From Fibrobacterota bacterium (lineage in GTDB: Bacteria; Fibrobacterota; Chitinivibrionia; Chitinivibrionales; FEN-1185): a stretch of 64,000 nucleotides of DNA. Positions 51,432 through 60,268 of this stretch are shown here, piece by piece. The position numbers were made by a program, and so were the translations under genes. Numbering within the stretch: the stretch's first letter is position 1; every line of letters begins with the position of its first letter. Below the pieces are notes generated by a model, which saw only the letters and a list, made by a program, of their open reading frames with translations, was not told the origin of the DNA and searched no databases. The stretch spans positions 479,390-543,389 of the forward strand of contig PLWQ01000012.1 of assembly GCA_003165595.1 (NCBI GenBank), given 5' to 3'.

Positions 51432-53138
51432 ATGCACTTGACGGATCAGGCGCGGGCGACGCTAAAAGGGCTCAAACAATCGACGCCCGACTCGGCGAAT
51501 GCCCGCGAGCTGGGGTCGGTCTACTGGACCGCGCTTTCTCAAGGAATTGCGGAATGCGTGCGCGCGAAATCCGATCTCTCCGCTTACCTTGAATCGGAGC
51601 GCGACTTTGTGGATTTCGGCCTTGTTCCCGAGGTGGTTGGCAACTGCGCCGACATCGGGAACAAAATTCTCGAAAAGCCGGCAACGCCGCCCTATTGCAC
51701 CATTCTCCTTTTTTCCGATTGGCTTTCCCAGGTATGCGCCAAGATTCTCCAGGGAGACAAACGGGAACTGCTCGAAAAGGAAATTGCCGTTCATTACCAG
51801 CAAATCGAGCGGCTCGAATCGGAATCACGTGACCTGCAGCGCCAGCGCAGGGACGGCATCGTCCAGGAGCTGGAAAAGAACACGCCGTCGTTCAAACCGG
51901 CCGATGCCCGTATTCATCTTGAGAACATGGATCAACTCGACGCCCTCCTGCGCCAGAATCTCAAATTCAAAAAAGCGGTATCTAAAGGCATGTTCTTCTC
52001 CGTGCCCGAAAAAAGGGCGTACTGCGAGCGGGAGAACGCCATCGCATCGCTGCGTTCCAAAGCCGACGATGTTCTCAACGCCATTCCACCGAAAGAACGG
52101 ACGGTTATCAAGGGATACTCAACGCAGATAAGCGACAACCTGGGACGCATCATCGATTACGAAGACTCCGTGGAGAAAATGAAGAAGGAATGCGCAGAGC
52201 TGGAGAAAAAGAAAGAGGCCATTTCACCCGTGGAGATCGAAGCCCGGATTGTCAAGGAAATCGACTATCTTCGCGATCTCCTTAAACTCGCGGCGAAACG
52301 GTTGCACTTGGAAAGCTGCCCTTTTGCTCGGGAAAGCGACAAAAGCCTTACGCTGCAGGAGCTGGCGTCCTGTCTCGACCGGATCCTCGAATTCGACCCG
52401 CGGATCTTTCATAACGACCGCGTGGCGATTTTCGGAAAGCCGAGCGTTCTGCTGGTGCCGGGCAACGGAAATTCGTTGTACGACTGGAAGAACAACGTGA
52501 TTATCGTGCCCACGCTCCCTCCGTCGGGCAACCGCATGGCATCCGTCGCCTGCGGCGCCATAGAATACCGACTCGATACCGACGAAGACAAGAACCTGCT
52601 TACTTCCTACAACAAGCTGCCGCAGCACGAAAGCGTAAAATCGATATTTCACCTGCGAACAGAATTGACAAAAGACTATATTGTTTGGATGACCTCAGAG
52701 TACAAGGGCTACAAGAACCTTTCGCGCGAAGCGCGCAAGTGGTTCGAACACGAGATCGCGCCGGGGAAGAACGACATCTACATCCCGCCGCAGCTCCAGC
52801 CGTTCGTGATTTCCACCGAAGAGTTCGCCGCGCTCCTCGACGGCTGCGAGTCCCGGCTGGCGGGCGGCACCACCTTTGCTTTGGAAGAAGACCTGTGGAC
52901 GGCAAGCATTCTTAATTATCAACTCGGAAAGTTCGAGCACAGCGTGGAGATCCTGAAGGCACTCGTTGCCAAAAATCCTTCCAACCAGAAGGCCCTGTAC
53001 AATCTCGGCTTCATCTGCATGAAGCTGATGCACAAGCAGGAAGCCATCAGAAGCTTCCAGGAATATGCAAAGCTCAATCCGCAAAGCTGGTGGACCGGCG
53101 TCGTGATGGACAATATCCGGCGGCTGCAAGCGGGATAG
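51432..53138 (+). CDS. Cytoplasmic coiled-coil and TPR protein, unrecognised
   Basis: A 568-residue protein with no signal or membrane segment. Residues about 125-290 form long acidic/basic coiled coils (IERLESESRDLQRQRRDG, KMKKECAELEKKKEAIS). A central part (about 320-460) may be a folded domain with FGKPSVLLVPGNGNSLYDWKNNVIIVP. The C-terminal 120 residues carry two or three TPRs (VEILKALVAKNPSNQKALYNLGF, then QEAIRSFQEYAKLNP). I do not recognise a family. The gene closely follows the lipoprotein and precedes the glycosyltransferase operon by 130 bp. Confidence 0.7.
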   Translation: MHLTDQARATLKGLKQSTPDSANARELGSVYWTALSQGIAECVRAKSDLSAYLESERDFVDFGLVPEVVGNCADIGNKILEKPATPPYCTILLFSDWLSQVCAKILQGDKRELLEKEIAVHYQQIERLESESRDLQRQRRDGIVQELEKNTPSFKPADARIHLENMDQLDALLRQNLKFKKAVSKGMFFSVPEKRAYCERENAIASLRSKADDVLNAIPPKERTVIKGYSTQISDNLGRIIDYEDSVEKMKKECAELEKKKEAISPVEIEARIVKEIDYLRDLLKLAAKRLHLESCPFARESDKSLTLQELASCLDRILEFDPRIFHNDRVAIFGKPSVLLVPGNGNSLYDWKNNVIIVPTLPPSGNRMASVACGAIEYRLDTDEDKNLLTSYNKLPQHESVKSIFHLRTELTKDYIVWMTSEYKGYKNLSREARKWFEHEIAPGKNDIYIPPQLQPFVISTEEFAALLDGCESRLAGGTTFALEEDLWTASILNYQLGKFEHSVEILKALVAKNPSNQKALYNLGFICMKLMHKQEAIRSFQEYAKLNPQSWWTGVVMDNIRRLQAG

Positions 53139-53268
53139 CCCGCCATCGGGGAGAGGCGCTCCGTCTGCCATCCATATCCGCGGCTTTGACGAAAGGCTTC
53201 ATTGAATTATTTTGTCCTTTGTCCGACGATCGGCCATCGCGCACCGCAAAAGGAAACAGCTTGTACAA

Positions 53269-54846
53269 ATGACACCTCAGGCTCCGCACGACAAGAACGC
53301 GCCCGGTTTCTTCTCTTCGATTCCGCAGGCGACGTGGGTACGAGTCCTCATTGTTCTCCAGCTTTCGCTGCTCGCCTGGGAATTCTATCCCGATCTTTCC
53401 ACCAACGGCGATGATGCACGGTACTACCTGCTGGGACAGGCCATGCGCGAGGGAAAGGGCTACCGGCAAATCCAGCTCCCCAATGCTCCGGTGGAAACCG
53501 GATACCCCATCGCTTTTCCACTTTTGTTAACGATTGTGTCGTTTGTATCCAGCAGCATTATGGTGGCCAAGATTTTTCTCGCGCTGTGCGGAGCGCTTAC
53601 CACGCTCCTGTGTTACTTCCTTTTCAAGAATCACCTGCGGCGGCTCCTTGTTCCAATGCTTGCGCTCTGGGCCGTTTCCTCCCTCATGGTGGAGTTCAGT
53701 TCGAGCCTCATGAGCGAAATTCCCTTTCTCCTGTTTTCGATTCTCGCCCTCGTCTTGTACGAGCGGAGCGCGGCAGACCCGAAAAACGCCTGGCTGTTCT
53801 GGTTGACAATTGCGGTTTCCGTGGTGCCCATGCATTGCCGGAGCGTTGGGCTGGCGTTTTCGGCGGCGTGGATACTCAATACGCTTGTTGACAAAAGGTA
53901 TCGTTTTGCCCTTGCACACGTGGGCATGCTTGCGGTTACCGTGGTCGTGTTCCACGTGTTTACAACCTGGCAGAATTCCTATCTCCTGCAGCTCGTGCAG
54001 AAAAACAGCTACGCGCCGGATCTGGGGTATGTGACGGTCGCCGACATGCTTGAGCGCATCGGACAGAACATCAAGGCCTACGGGCTCTCAATCGTTTCGC
54101 AATCCCTTATCCCGCTCCCCTATGCGTTTCCGCCCTTTGCCAAGACGATCGTTTCGGCGCTCTGCGTCGCCCTGATTCTCACCGGCTGGGTGCGGGGATT
54201 CTTCGGCCGGATGCGATTCGCCTCCCTGTATGTCTTCCTGTACTTCGGGATTCTTGTCATGTGGCAGTTTCAATGGTCGAGCGAACGGTTTGTGGTGGGC
54301 GTGCTCCCGTTTCTCTACTACTTTCTGCTGAGCGGGCTCGATGCGCTGATGAGCCTTGTCGTGCCCGCCAAGGACGCATCCCTCGCGCGAAAATTTACCG
54401 CCGGGTCCGAAGCGCCGTCGCGCGCGGGGGGCATCGTGGTGTGGGCGGTAGTCGCGATCATCGGCTTTTTCAATGTTTACAATCAACCGAAGGACCTTCA
54501 TCTCAAGCGGTACCTGGGGCCCGACTGGCGCAATTTCTACAGTTGCGCAGACTGGGTGCGCATTAACGCCCCGCAAGACGCGGTGGTCATGAGCCGCAAG
54601 CCCGAATTGTTTTACGTGCGGGCGAAACGAACCGGTCTGGTATATCCTTTCACGCACAACACCCAGAAGATCATCGACGCCATCGATTCGATGCGGGTTT
54701 CGCATGTGGTCCTCGACAATTTCGCGTGGACCGCGACGTCGGGAGAATACCTCTATCCTGCCATCCGCAGCAACCCGGGCCGATTCAAGATCGCCTACGC
54801 GCTCAACAATCCGCCCACGGTTGTGTATGAGGTGGTCAAACGATGA
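53269..54846 (+). CDS. GT-C fold membrane glycosyltransferase (ArnT/PMT-like)
   Basis: A 525-residue polytopic membrane protein with about ten hydrophobic helices (VLIVLQLSLLAWEF, LLLTIVSFVSSS, LALVLYE, FLTIAVSVV and others). A conserved acidic pair follows the first helix (STNGDDARYYLLG), the arrangement of the catalytic Asp in GT-C enzymes such as ArnT and PglL. A C-terminal soluble part (GPDWRNFYSCADWVR, then MSRKPELFYV) resembles the periplasmic domain. The enzyme probably transfers a sugar from a polyprenyl donor to a lipid or protein acceptor in the periplasm. Start ATG 53269; the next gene overlaps as ATGA. Linked to a LpxL-type acyltransferase, hence a lipid A or LPS role is a reasonable guess. 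Confidence 0.78.
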   Translation: MTPQAPHDKNAPGFFSSIPQATWVRVLIVLQLSLLAWEFYPDLSTNGDDARYYLLGQAMREGKGYRQIQLPNAPVETGYPIAFPLLLTIVSFVSSSIMVAKIFLALCGALTTLLCYFLFKNHLRRLLVPMLALWAVSSLMVEFSSSLMSEIPFLLFSILALVLYERSAADPKNAWLFWLTIAVSVVPMHCRSVGLAFSAAWILNTLVDKRYRFALAHVGMLAVTVVVFHVFTTWQNSYLLQLVQKNSYAPDLGYVTVADMLERIGQNIKAYGLSIVSQSLIPLPYAFPPFAKTIVSALCVALILTGWVRGFFGRMRFASLYVFLYFGILVMWQFQWSSERFVVGVLPFLYYFLLSGLDALMSLVVPAKDASLARKFTAGSEAPSRAGGIVVWAVVAIIGFFNVYNQPKDLHLKRYLGPDWRNFYSCADWVRINAPQDAVVMSRKPELFYVRAKRTGLVYPFTHNTQKIIDAIDSMRVSHVVLDNFAWTATSGEYLYPAIRSNPGRFKIAYALNNPPTVVYEVVKR

Positions 54847-55730
54847 AAATGCGCCTTGTCAGCCGCGACATCGCCTTCTACCCGCTTATCTTTGTGATAT
54901 GGACCATCATCATTGTGGCCATGCACGGCAACCACTCCTATTTCGGGATGCCATTGCCCGCCATGGAGGTGCGTCAGAACGACAGCGACTACTACCGGCC
55001 CGCGTCCGGAGGTTTCAACATGGTTCAGGCGCAGAAGGCGCTTGCAGGCGAGCGCAATCCAAAGGAGCGCGCCCGCATTCTCGAGGCGATCGGTATCGCC
55101 TGCTTCGACAAATATCGAACGGAGCGTGCTCCGCAGTACCTCGATTCTGCGCAGCGCTATGTGCAGGAAGCGGTCACTTCCGCCCCCGACGTCCCCGGGT
55201 ATTACTACAATCTTGCACGCATCTGCACGGAGAAGAAAGACTTTGCATCCGCAAAGGCGTGTTACGAGAAAGCCGCGGCTGTTGACCCGAAGAATTACAT
55301 GTCGTACCATAATCTCGGATTGCTTTCCTATTACGAGTTCAAGAATCCCGACATGGCAAAGTCGTATTTCGAAAAGGCGCTCTCAATCGATACCGCCCTG
55401 CCTATCGACAACTATCTGCTTGCCGAAATCGCGCTGGGAAAGAAGGACTATTCGGCCGCCGCGCTGCACTACGGCAGGGAATTGCAACTGTACGCCGCGG
55501 GGCTCAGCGCCAGGGCCACGGTTATGGCCGATCAAGCGAGTCTGAGGCTTGCCGCAACACTGTCGGCCCTGGAGCTTGCCATGCTGTATTCGTCGGCTAC
55601 TCCCAATGAGCAATTGGCGAACTCTTACTTCGGCGCCTATCTCAAACTTGAGACGGACCAGCAGCGCAGGCAGAATTCCATCAACGAATTTCAGAAACGC
55701 CACCCCGGCGCGGGCGTACCGGCTCCATGA
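54843..55730 (+). CDS. Membrane-anchored TPR protein
   Basis: A 295-residue protein with one N-terminal membrane helix (AFYPLIFVIWTIIIVAM, about 11-27). The mature part holds three to four TPRs (VPGYYYNLARICTEKKDFASAK, YMSYHNLGLLSYYEF, LPIDNYLLAEIALGKKDYSAA). It overlaps its neighbours on both sides by ATGA, so the three genes are translated as a block. It could hold the glycosyltransferase and acyltransferase together at the membrane or act as an assembly factor; no direct evidence. Confidence 0.78.
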   Translation: MKMRLVSRDIAFYPLIFVIWTIIIVAMHGNHSYFGMPLPAMEVRQNDSDYYRPASGGFNMVQAQKALAGERNPKERARILEAIGIACFDKYRTERAPQYLDSAQRYVQEAVTSAPDVPGYYYNLARICTEKKDFASAKACYEKAAAVDPKNYMSYHNLGLLSYYEFKNPDMAKSYFEKALSIDTALPIDNYLLAEIALGKKDYSAAALHYGRELQLYAAGLSARATVMADQASLRLAATLSALELAMLYSSATPNEQLANSYFGAYLKLETDQQRRQNSINEFQKRHPGAGVPAP

Positions 55731-56662
55731 ACCGGCAGGCGCAATGGGACGGGCGATCCACGGGAAGCGCCGCGGGCACGGGAATTTTCGTATGGCTCAT
55801 TTCCAATGCCGGTGTGGTGCCGGCCTATTGCCTGCTTCTTTTTGTGAGCCTGTTCTACGCATTGACAGACAAGAAGTCCGCACGGGCGGTGGCCGCGCTT
55901 CGCTCCCATCTTGGGCAGCCCTCTTCGGCGTGGCGCCGCTTTCGGCACTGTTTCTCTTTCGGCATGAGCATAATTGACAGATACGCGTTTCTCACCGGCA
56001 AGCAGTCGTTCTTTACTTCCGAGGCCCGCCGGGAAGATCTCATTTCGGCCGCCGTGGGAAAAGGCTCTGGCGCCATTCTCCTCGGCGCTCACGTCGGCAA
56101 CTGGGAAATCGCTGGCAACCTGCTCACGGACCGTCTCAAAGTCCCTGTTCACTATGTGATGATGGACGCAGAACGTCCCGAAATGAAGGACATCCTCAAG
56201 GAAGCCATCGAGGCCCGCAAAACAAACATTATTCCCGTCGATTCTGACCCTCTTGACCTCGTGATGGCCGTGCGCGACGCGATCAAGAAGAACGGCATCG
56301 TGTGCATGAATGGCGACCGCATAGGGCACGGGCAAAAAGGCCAAAAGCACAACTTCCTTGGCGCAGACGTGAGCTTTCCCCTGGGCCCCTTTGCTGTAGC
56401 TGCCGCCACCGGCGCGCCGATTATTCCTGTTTTGGTAACAAAATCAGGAATCAGAAAGTATATTTTCAAGGCCTATGCACCTATTCTTTTTGACGGCATT
56501 ACCAGGGAGAACCGCGAGAAATACATTTTTACTGCTCTGGAACGATACGTGGGAATTCTTGAGCAGGCGGTCAAGGAAAAGCCGTATGAGTGGTTTAATT
56601 TTTACGACTTCTGGGAAGAAGGCGGCAGTCCGGCGGGCTCAGCCGGCGTAGAAACACGGTAA
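55727..56662 (+). CDS. Lipid A biosynthesis acyltransferase, LpxL/HtrB family
   Basis: A 311-residue protein with an N-terminal hydrophobic segment (VPAYCLLLFVSLFYALTD) and the LpxL-type core. The catalytic HX4E is GAHVGNWEIAG (His at about 119), followed by IVCMNGDRIGHG and the FFG-like LGADVSFPLGPFAVAAATGAPIIPVLV. The family adds secondary acyl chains to lipid A or acylates related lipids. The overall length fits. Overlaps the TPR gene by ATGA. No lpx neighbours, so it may be a dedicated modification enzyme; this would fit diderm LPS-bearing bacteria. Confidence 0.9.
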   Translation: MNRQAQWDGRSTGSAAGTGIFVWLISNAGVVPAYCLLLFVSLFYALTDKKSARAVAALRSHLGQPSSAWRRFRHCFSFGMSIIDRYAFLTGKQSFFTSEARREDLISAAVGKGSGAILLGAHVGNWEIAGNLLTDRLKVPVHYVMMDAERPEMKDILKEAIEARKTNIIPVDSDPLDLVMAVRDAIKKNGIVCMNGDRIGHGQKGQKHNFLGADVSFPLGPFAVAAATGAPIIPVLVTKSGIRKYIFKAYAPILFDGITRENREKYIFTALERYVGILEQAVKEKPYEWFNFYDFWEEGGSPAGSAGVETR

Positions 56663-56772
56663 CCGGTAGGGCGGGTTTCCCGTCAAACAGAATGAAATTG
56701 GAAGCCGGAACGAATGCCTCTCCCGTTGCAAACAATGCATACCATCGCTCACCAAACAATGGAGGTGTCTAC

Positions 56773-57324
56773 ATGAGGTCACGGTTGATTTGCAGACTTG
56801 CTTTTTCGGTGGCGGTCCTTGCAATCGGTTCGTCGTTCGTTTTCGCGGGCGAGGAGACTTACCAGGGATTTAAATTGACCACGGACAACGGCGGCCATAT
56901 CACGGCCATGGTCGTGAACTCACCCGATTCGTATCTGGGAATCGAGGCTGAATACGCGTTTACGGTGTCTCCCGACGGGACGCCTGCCAGTTGCACTATC
57001 ACCTTCAAAAACAACGTTCAGCGCCAGATGAAACCGATGGAACTCTCGCTCCATTTCGCTCAATGCGGCGGACCTATTGCTATATGGGACTATTACGGCC
57101 AGCACGGCAAAACGGTTTCTTATGCAATCGCCAGCGACAAGGTGCCGTTCGACGTGTTCGGCAAAACGTCCCGGCTGATTCTCAATGACGGGAAACAGTA
57201 CATCGGCAAGCTTGCGAAGCTCTCCGGACTTGGCGAGGGTTACTCGCTCACCATCGACGGAGCATGCTGCGGCCCGCTTCAGTTTACGAACAATACGGTA
57301 AAAGAGATTCAGGTTATGAAGTAA
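56773..57324 (+). CDS. Small secreted protein, family X member 1
   Basis: A 183-residue exported protein with a strong GGAGG site before ATG 56773 and a signal peptide (LAFSVAVLAIGSSFVFA, cleavage before GEET). It is mostly beta-strand, with TFKNNVQRQMKPMELSLHF in the middle and KQYIGKLAKLSG, then FTNNTVKEIQVMK at the end. The same layout is in the proteins at 57411-57950 and 60269-60802. This is the most divergent of the three, with two Cys in the C-terminal part (GACCGP). I do not recognise the family. Its gene is convergent with the next member, sharing a bidirectional terminator. Confidence 0.75.
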   Translation: MRSRLICRLAFSVAVLAIGSSFVFAGEETYQGFKLTTDNGGHITAMVVNSPDSYLGIEAEYAFTVSPDGTPASCTITFKNNVQRQMKPMELSLHFAQCGGPIAIWDYYGQHGKTVSYAIASDKVPFDVFGKTSRLILNDGKQYIGKLAKLSGLGEGYSLTIDGACCGPLQFTNNTVKEIQVMK

Positions 57325-57344
57325 TGGGTCGAAATAAGGGCTGG

Positions 57345-57384
57345 AAAAGAAAAGACCGCTGTTAGACCGGCGGTCTTTTCTTTT
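57345..57384. terminator. Bidirectional rho-independent terminator
   Basis: A 15-bp perfect stem, AAAAGAAAAGACCGC with GCGGTCTTTTCTTTT, with a 10-base loop. The T-rich or A-rich ends serve both convergent genes. Confidence 0.88.
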
Positions 57385-57410
57385 GGATTGTCGCTTGCCG
57401 TAATCAGGCG

Positions 57411-57950
57411 CTACTTGAGCATCTGGATTTCCTTTACCGCGTTCCTATAGAACATCATGATGCTGCCCCTGATGTTGAGCGTAAACCATTCGGGGGAACC
57501 GGGCAGCAAGCTCAGAACCCCGATATAATCCTTCCCTTCCTTGGAAATTGCCCGCGTCAACTGGCCCGCAAAGATCTGCGGAATTGCATCGGCCGTAAAT
57601 GAAAAGCTCGTGATGCTGTTTTGTTTTTCGCGAAAGTCCCAGTAGGCGTTATCACCCCGGTATTCCGAGAAATAAAACGCCACCTCGCCCGGCGTCATGG
57701 CCCGCGTAACGCCGTTTTTGAAATGAATGTTCCCGCTCGCGGCCGATCCCGCGGCATCGACCGACAGATCGAGGTCCGATTCTATTTTCAAATAGGTTGC
57801 GGGATTCGCATAGGTCATTGTGACGGCCTTGCCATCTACGCCGGCGGAGATGGCCCAATTGTCAAAAGTCTGCTGACCGGTTGCGCCCTGTGGACAAAAA
57901 GCCGCTACAACACAGATAACAACCATCAATTTCTTCACATGAAACTCCAT
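57411..57950 (-). CDS. Small secreted protein, family X member 2
   Basis: A 179-residue exported protein starting at ATG 57950 with AGGAG 6 bases upstream (the frame extends further but has no signal). Signal peptide: KLMVVICVVAAFCPQGATGQ, then QTFDNWAISAGVDGKAVTMTY. The middle has HFKNGVTRAMTPGEVAFYFSE with Asn-Ala-Tyr-Trp-Asp-Phe following, and the end has GKDYIGVLSLLPGSPEWFTL and NAVKEIQMLK. About two thirds of these landmarks are shared with member 3 at 60269-60802. The conserved VKEIQxxK tail is the best family marker. It is divergent from the ECF sigma gene. Confidence 0.78.
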   Translation of the reverse strand: MEFHVKKLMVVICVVAAFCPQGATGQQTFDNWAISAGVDGKAVTMTYANPATYLKIESDLDLSVDAAGSAASGNIHFKNGVTRAMTPGEVAFYFSEYRGDNAYWDFREKQNSITSFSFTADAIPQIFAGQLTRAISKEGKDYIGVLSLLPGSPEWFTLNIRGSIMMFYRNAVKEIQMLK

Positions 57951-58063
57951 GGCGTCTCCTTTGATAAATGGAAAATACCTCTCCGCTGTTTGCCTCCCCC
58001 GGCACTGCCGGTCATCGTGCCTCCGCAATCTGCTCCTCGTCAACCCATCAATTAGACGTGGGG

Positions 58064-58094
58064 GGAACTTGACCGGTTTCCACCTTTTCGCGTA
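58064..58094 (+). promoter_or_regulatory. Candidate ECF-type promoter before the sigma gene
   Basis: GGAACTT at 58064-58070 resembles the -35 of ECF-dependent promoters. A TCGCGTA at 58088-58094, 17 bases on, could be the -10. It lies about 95 bases before the sigma ATG. Autoregulation would be typical, but the match is by eye. Confidence 0.35.
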
Positions 58095-58188
58095 CCCACA
58101 TCCGCCCTTAAAATCATATATTTAGATGCGCGCCGTCGCGCTTGTTCCCCGATACTGGAAACCTTTCTGCTTTTCCCGGGTCACACAC

Positions 58189-58761
58189 ATGGATACCGGA
58201 CCTGATCCCGATAGCGATCTCGTTGAGCGAAGCCGGCAGGGAGATGCTTCCGCGCTGCGGGAACTTCTCCATGCGAATGCGAGGCTGATCCAGTCGGTGG
58301 CGGCGCGCCTTACCCGCAATCCTCAATTGCAGGAGGACATCTTTCAGGAAGTGGTGATGCGCGTCATCCGGAAAATAAGCGAGTTCAGGGGAAATTGCAA
58401 GTTCAGCACCTGGGTATACCGGATAACCGTGAATGTAACATTCTCCATGCTTTCAAGAGAGGGAGTGCACAAAAATGCCCTTGGTCTCGACGAGGTCGCG
58501 GAGCAATTATCGGGCGGGGAACATGGCATCGAGGATACCATCGACCAGAAACGGATGTTCAAGGAGGCGGTGTCCGTCATTATGGGCATGCCGCAGAACA
58601 ATCGCGAGGTCTTTTCAATGTTCTACCTCGCGGATGCAAGCCTTGACGAGATAGCAAAGCAAACCGGCAAAAGTCAAAACGCAATCAAGGCGATACTTTT
58701 TAAGGGGCGAAAGCTGATCACTAGGCACCTCAGGAGAAACGGGATGCTTTCGAACGTATGA
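58189..58761 (+). CDS. ECF-family RNA polymerase sigma factor
   Basis: A 190-residue sigma factor from ATG 58189 (MDTGPDPDSDLVERSRQGD); an upstream in-frame ATG at 58126 adds 21 non-conserved residues. Region 2 is DIFQEVVMRVIRKISEFRG, followed by FSTWVYRITVN (promoter -10 recognition). Region 4 is FYLADASLDEIAKQTGKSQN, followed by AIKAILFKGRKLITRHL (helix-turn-helix, -35 recognition). Region 3 is absent as in all ECF factors. Its stop overlaps the anti-sigma start as ATGA, so the two are cotranslated. It is likely to control the three secreted family X genes and perhaps others. Confidence 0.93.
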   Translation: MDTGPDPDSDLVERSRQGDASALRELLHANARLIQSVAARLTRNPQLQEDIFQEVVMRVIRKISEFRGNCKFSTWVYRITVNVTFSMLSREGVHKNALGLDEVAEQLSGGEHGIEDTIDQKRMFKEAVSVIMGMPQNNREVFSMFYLADASLDEIAKQTGKSQNAIKAILFKGRKLITRHLRRNGMLSNV

Positions 58762-60176
58762 AATGCCGAGTAAGCCAGCGCCGGGTTTATCTGCTGTGTG
58801 ACGGCCTGCTGCCCGGGGACGAAAGCGCCGCGCTGGAAGCGCACATTGCAAAATGCAATCGATGCGCGTCCCTGTTGCGCGAAGCGCGGCTGTCGCTGGC
58901 AGTGCTGCGGTCGGTCCGGACGGAGCCGGCGCCTACGGACGAGGCATCGGCAGACGCCGCCATTGCGCGCGGGTTTGAGGCGGCCGGGCGGCAACCCAGG
59001 ATGCTGGAATTCCCGCATGTTCAAAAGCAACGATGGCTTGCCGCTGCGGCGACTGTTGTCTTGTTCGCCGCCGCCTTCTCCGCATACTTTTGTTTACATG
59101 GAGTGAATCGCGAAGGCTTCAGATCTGCGGGCATGAAGTCCGGACCTCAAGGGAGCATCATGTGCACCCTGGCCAGGGACACAACCGTCATTTTTAACAG
59201 GATGTGCGGCCTGCGGATATGTGCAAACTCACGGGTGACTCTCAACCAGCCAAGCCCGCGCGTGGTGCATTTCGATCTGGCAGCCGGCGGCGTGCGCATC
59301 GCAGCTCATAAAGGGCTGTACGATACCATATCGGTCCGGTGCGGAGCGGTTTCGGTGATGGCGACGGGAACACATTTTGCCGTTGACCGCGGCGGCGACG
59401 AAATCCGCGTCGCGGTCGTGGAAGGAACGGTCGTTGTCCGCAACGGACAAACGGGCAGCCGATCGGCGGTCGCCTGCGGCGAGCTCTGCGTTGCAAACGG
59501 CGAAAGCGGCACCATGAGCACGGGTCCGATGCCGCAGTCGTTGCGATCGCAACTTGCCGAGGGTTTCGAGACCCTTGGCCCGTGGGACTTTCCGCTCGGT
59601 CTGTCGCGTGGACAGTGGCCGCAAACGAGATCTGCTCACGCTCAGGAAGACGGTTCTGCGGCCCAACGAACCTTTGCAGCCATCCGGCATACCATCCGCC
59701 GCGCAGAATACGACAGCGCGATTGTCGCCTTAGTTAACTATCTCGCCCGGTACTCCGTCGACAAGGATGTCGCGTGGTGCGACCTTGCGCTCTGCTACAG
59801 CAAGACCTCCCGGTGGGAAAGTGCACTTGACGCCTACAAACATACCATGTCCGCGACATCCGACACCCTTGTGCAGGAAGCCGTTCTCCACAGGAGCAAC
59901 AGCATCCTGTTTTCTAAACTCGCACGGTTCAAGGATGCGGAAAAGGGAATTCGCGACTATCTTGCGGCCTATCCCATTGGAGCGTGGCGCGAGAGGGAAT
60001 ACGGCATGCTGGTAAAGATCGAACTTGCCGAGAAACGGCGGGACGACGCGGCGCAAACCATTGAAGCGTACCAGTCGGAGTTTCCGGCCTCATGCAGCGT
60101 GGAAGAGATGCGCATGGAGATCGCGAATCTCTCGCGGGATTCTGATGTCAAGGGGGACGCCGGTCGCGGACGATAG
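58758..60176 (+). CDS. Anti-sigma factor with zinc finger, FecR and TPR domains
   Basis: A 472-residue membrane protein. The N-terminal cytoplasmic part has an anti-sigma zinc finger (AHIAKCNRC, H-x3-C-x2-C at about 29-36, with Cys3 as a possible further ligand). One membrane helix lies at about 92-113 (RWLAAAATVVLFAAAFSAYF). The periplasmic part has a FecR domain (about 150-240, VRCGAVSVMATGTHFAVD, then VAVVEGTVVVRNG) and a C-terminal TPR region (about 315-460, AWCDLALCYSKTSRWESAL). It would hold the sigma factor inactive and release it on a periplasmic signal. The FecR plus TPR combination is unusual but not unique; the TPRs may sense a protein partner such as a family X protein. Confidence 0.85.
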   Translation: MKCRVSQRRVYLLCDGLLPGDESAALEAHIAKCNRCASLLREARLSLAVLRSVRTEPAPTDEASADAAIARGFEAAGRQPRMLEFPHVQKQRWLAAAATVVLFAAAFSAYFCLHGVNREGFRSAGMKSGPQGSIMCTLARDTTVIFNRMCGLRICANSRVTLNQPSPRVVHFDLAAGGVRIAAHKGLYDTISVRCGAVSVMATGTHFAVDRGGDEIRVAVVEGTVVVRNGQTGSRSAVACGELCVANGESGTMSTGPMPQSLRSQLAEGFETLGPWDFPLGLSRGQWPQTRSAHAQEDGSAAQRTFAAIRHTIRRAEYDSAIVALVNYLARYSVDKDVAWCDLALCYSKTSRWESALDAYKHTMSATSDTLVQEAVLHRSNSILFSKLARFKDAEKGIRDYLAAYPIGAWREREYGMLVKIELAEKRRDDAAQTIEAYQSEFPASCSVEEMRMEIANLSRDSDVKGDAGRGR

Positions 60177-60217
60177 CGTGCCGAAAAGAAACCTGCACCG
60201 CCTCACCACCTAAAAAG

Positions 60218-60247
60218 AAGGCCGCCGGATTGACCCGGCGGCCTTTT
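60218..60247. terminator. Bidirectional terminator after the anti-sigma gene
   Basis: An 11-bp stem, AAGGCCGCCGG with CCGGCGGCCTT, with a 5-base loop, flanked by TAAAAAGA on the left and TTCGTT on the right. It separates the anti-sigma gene from the convergent family X member 3. Confidence 0.85.
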
Positions 60248-60268
60248 CGTTACCGATTCCGACTTTTA

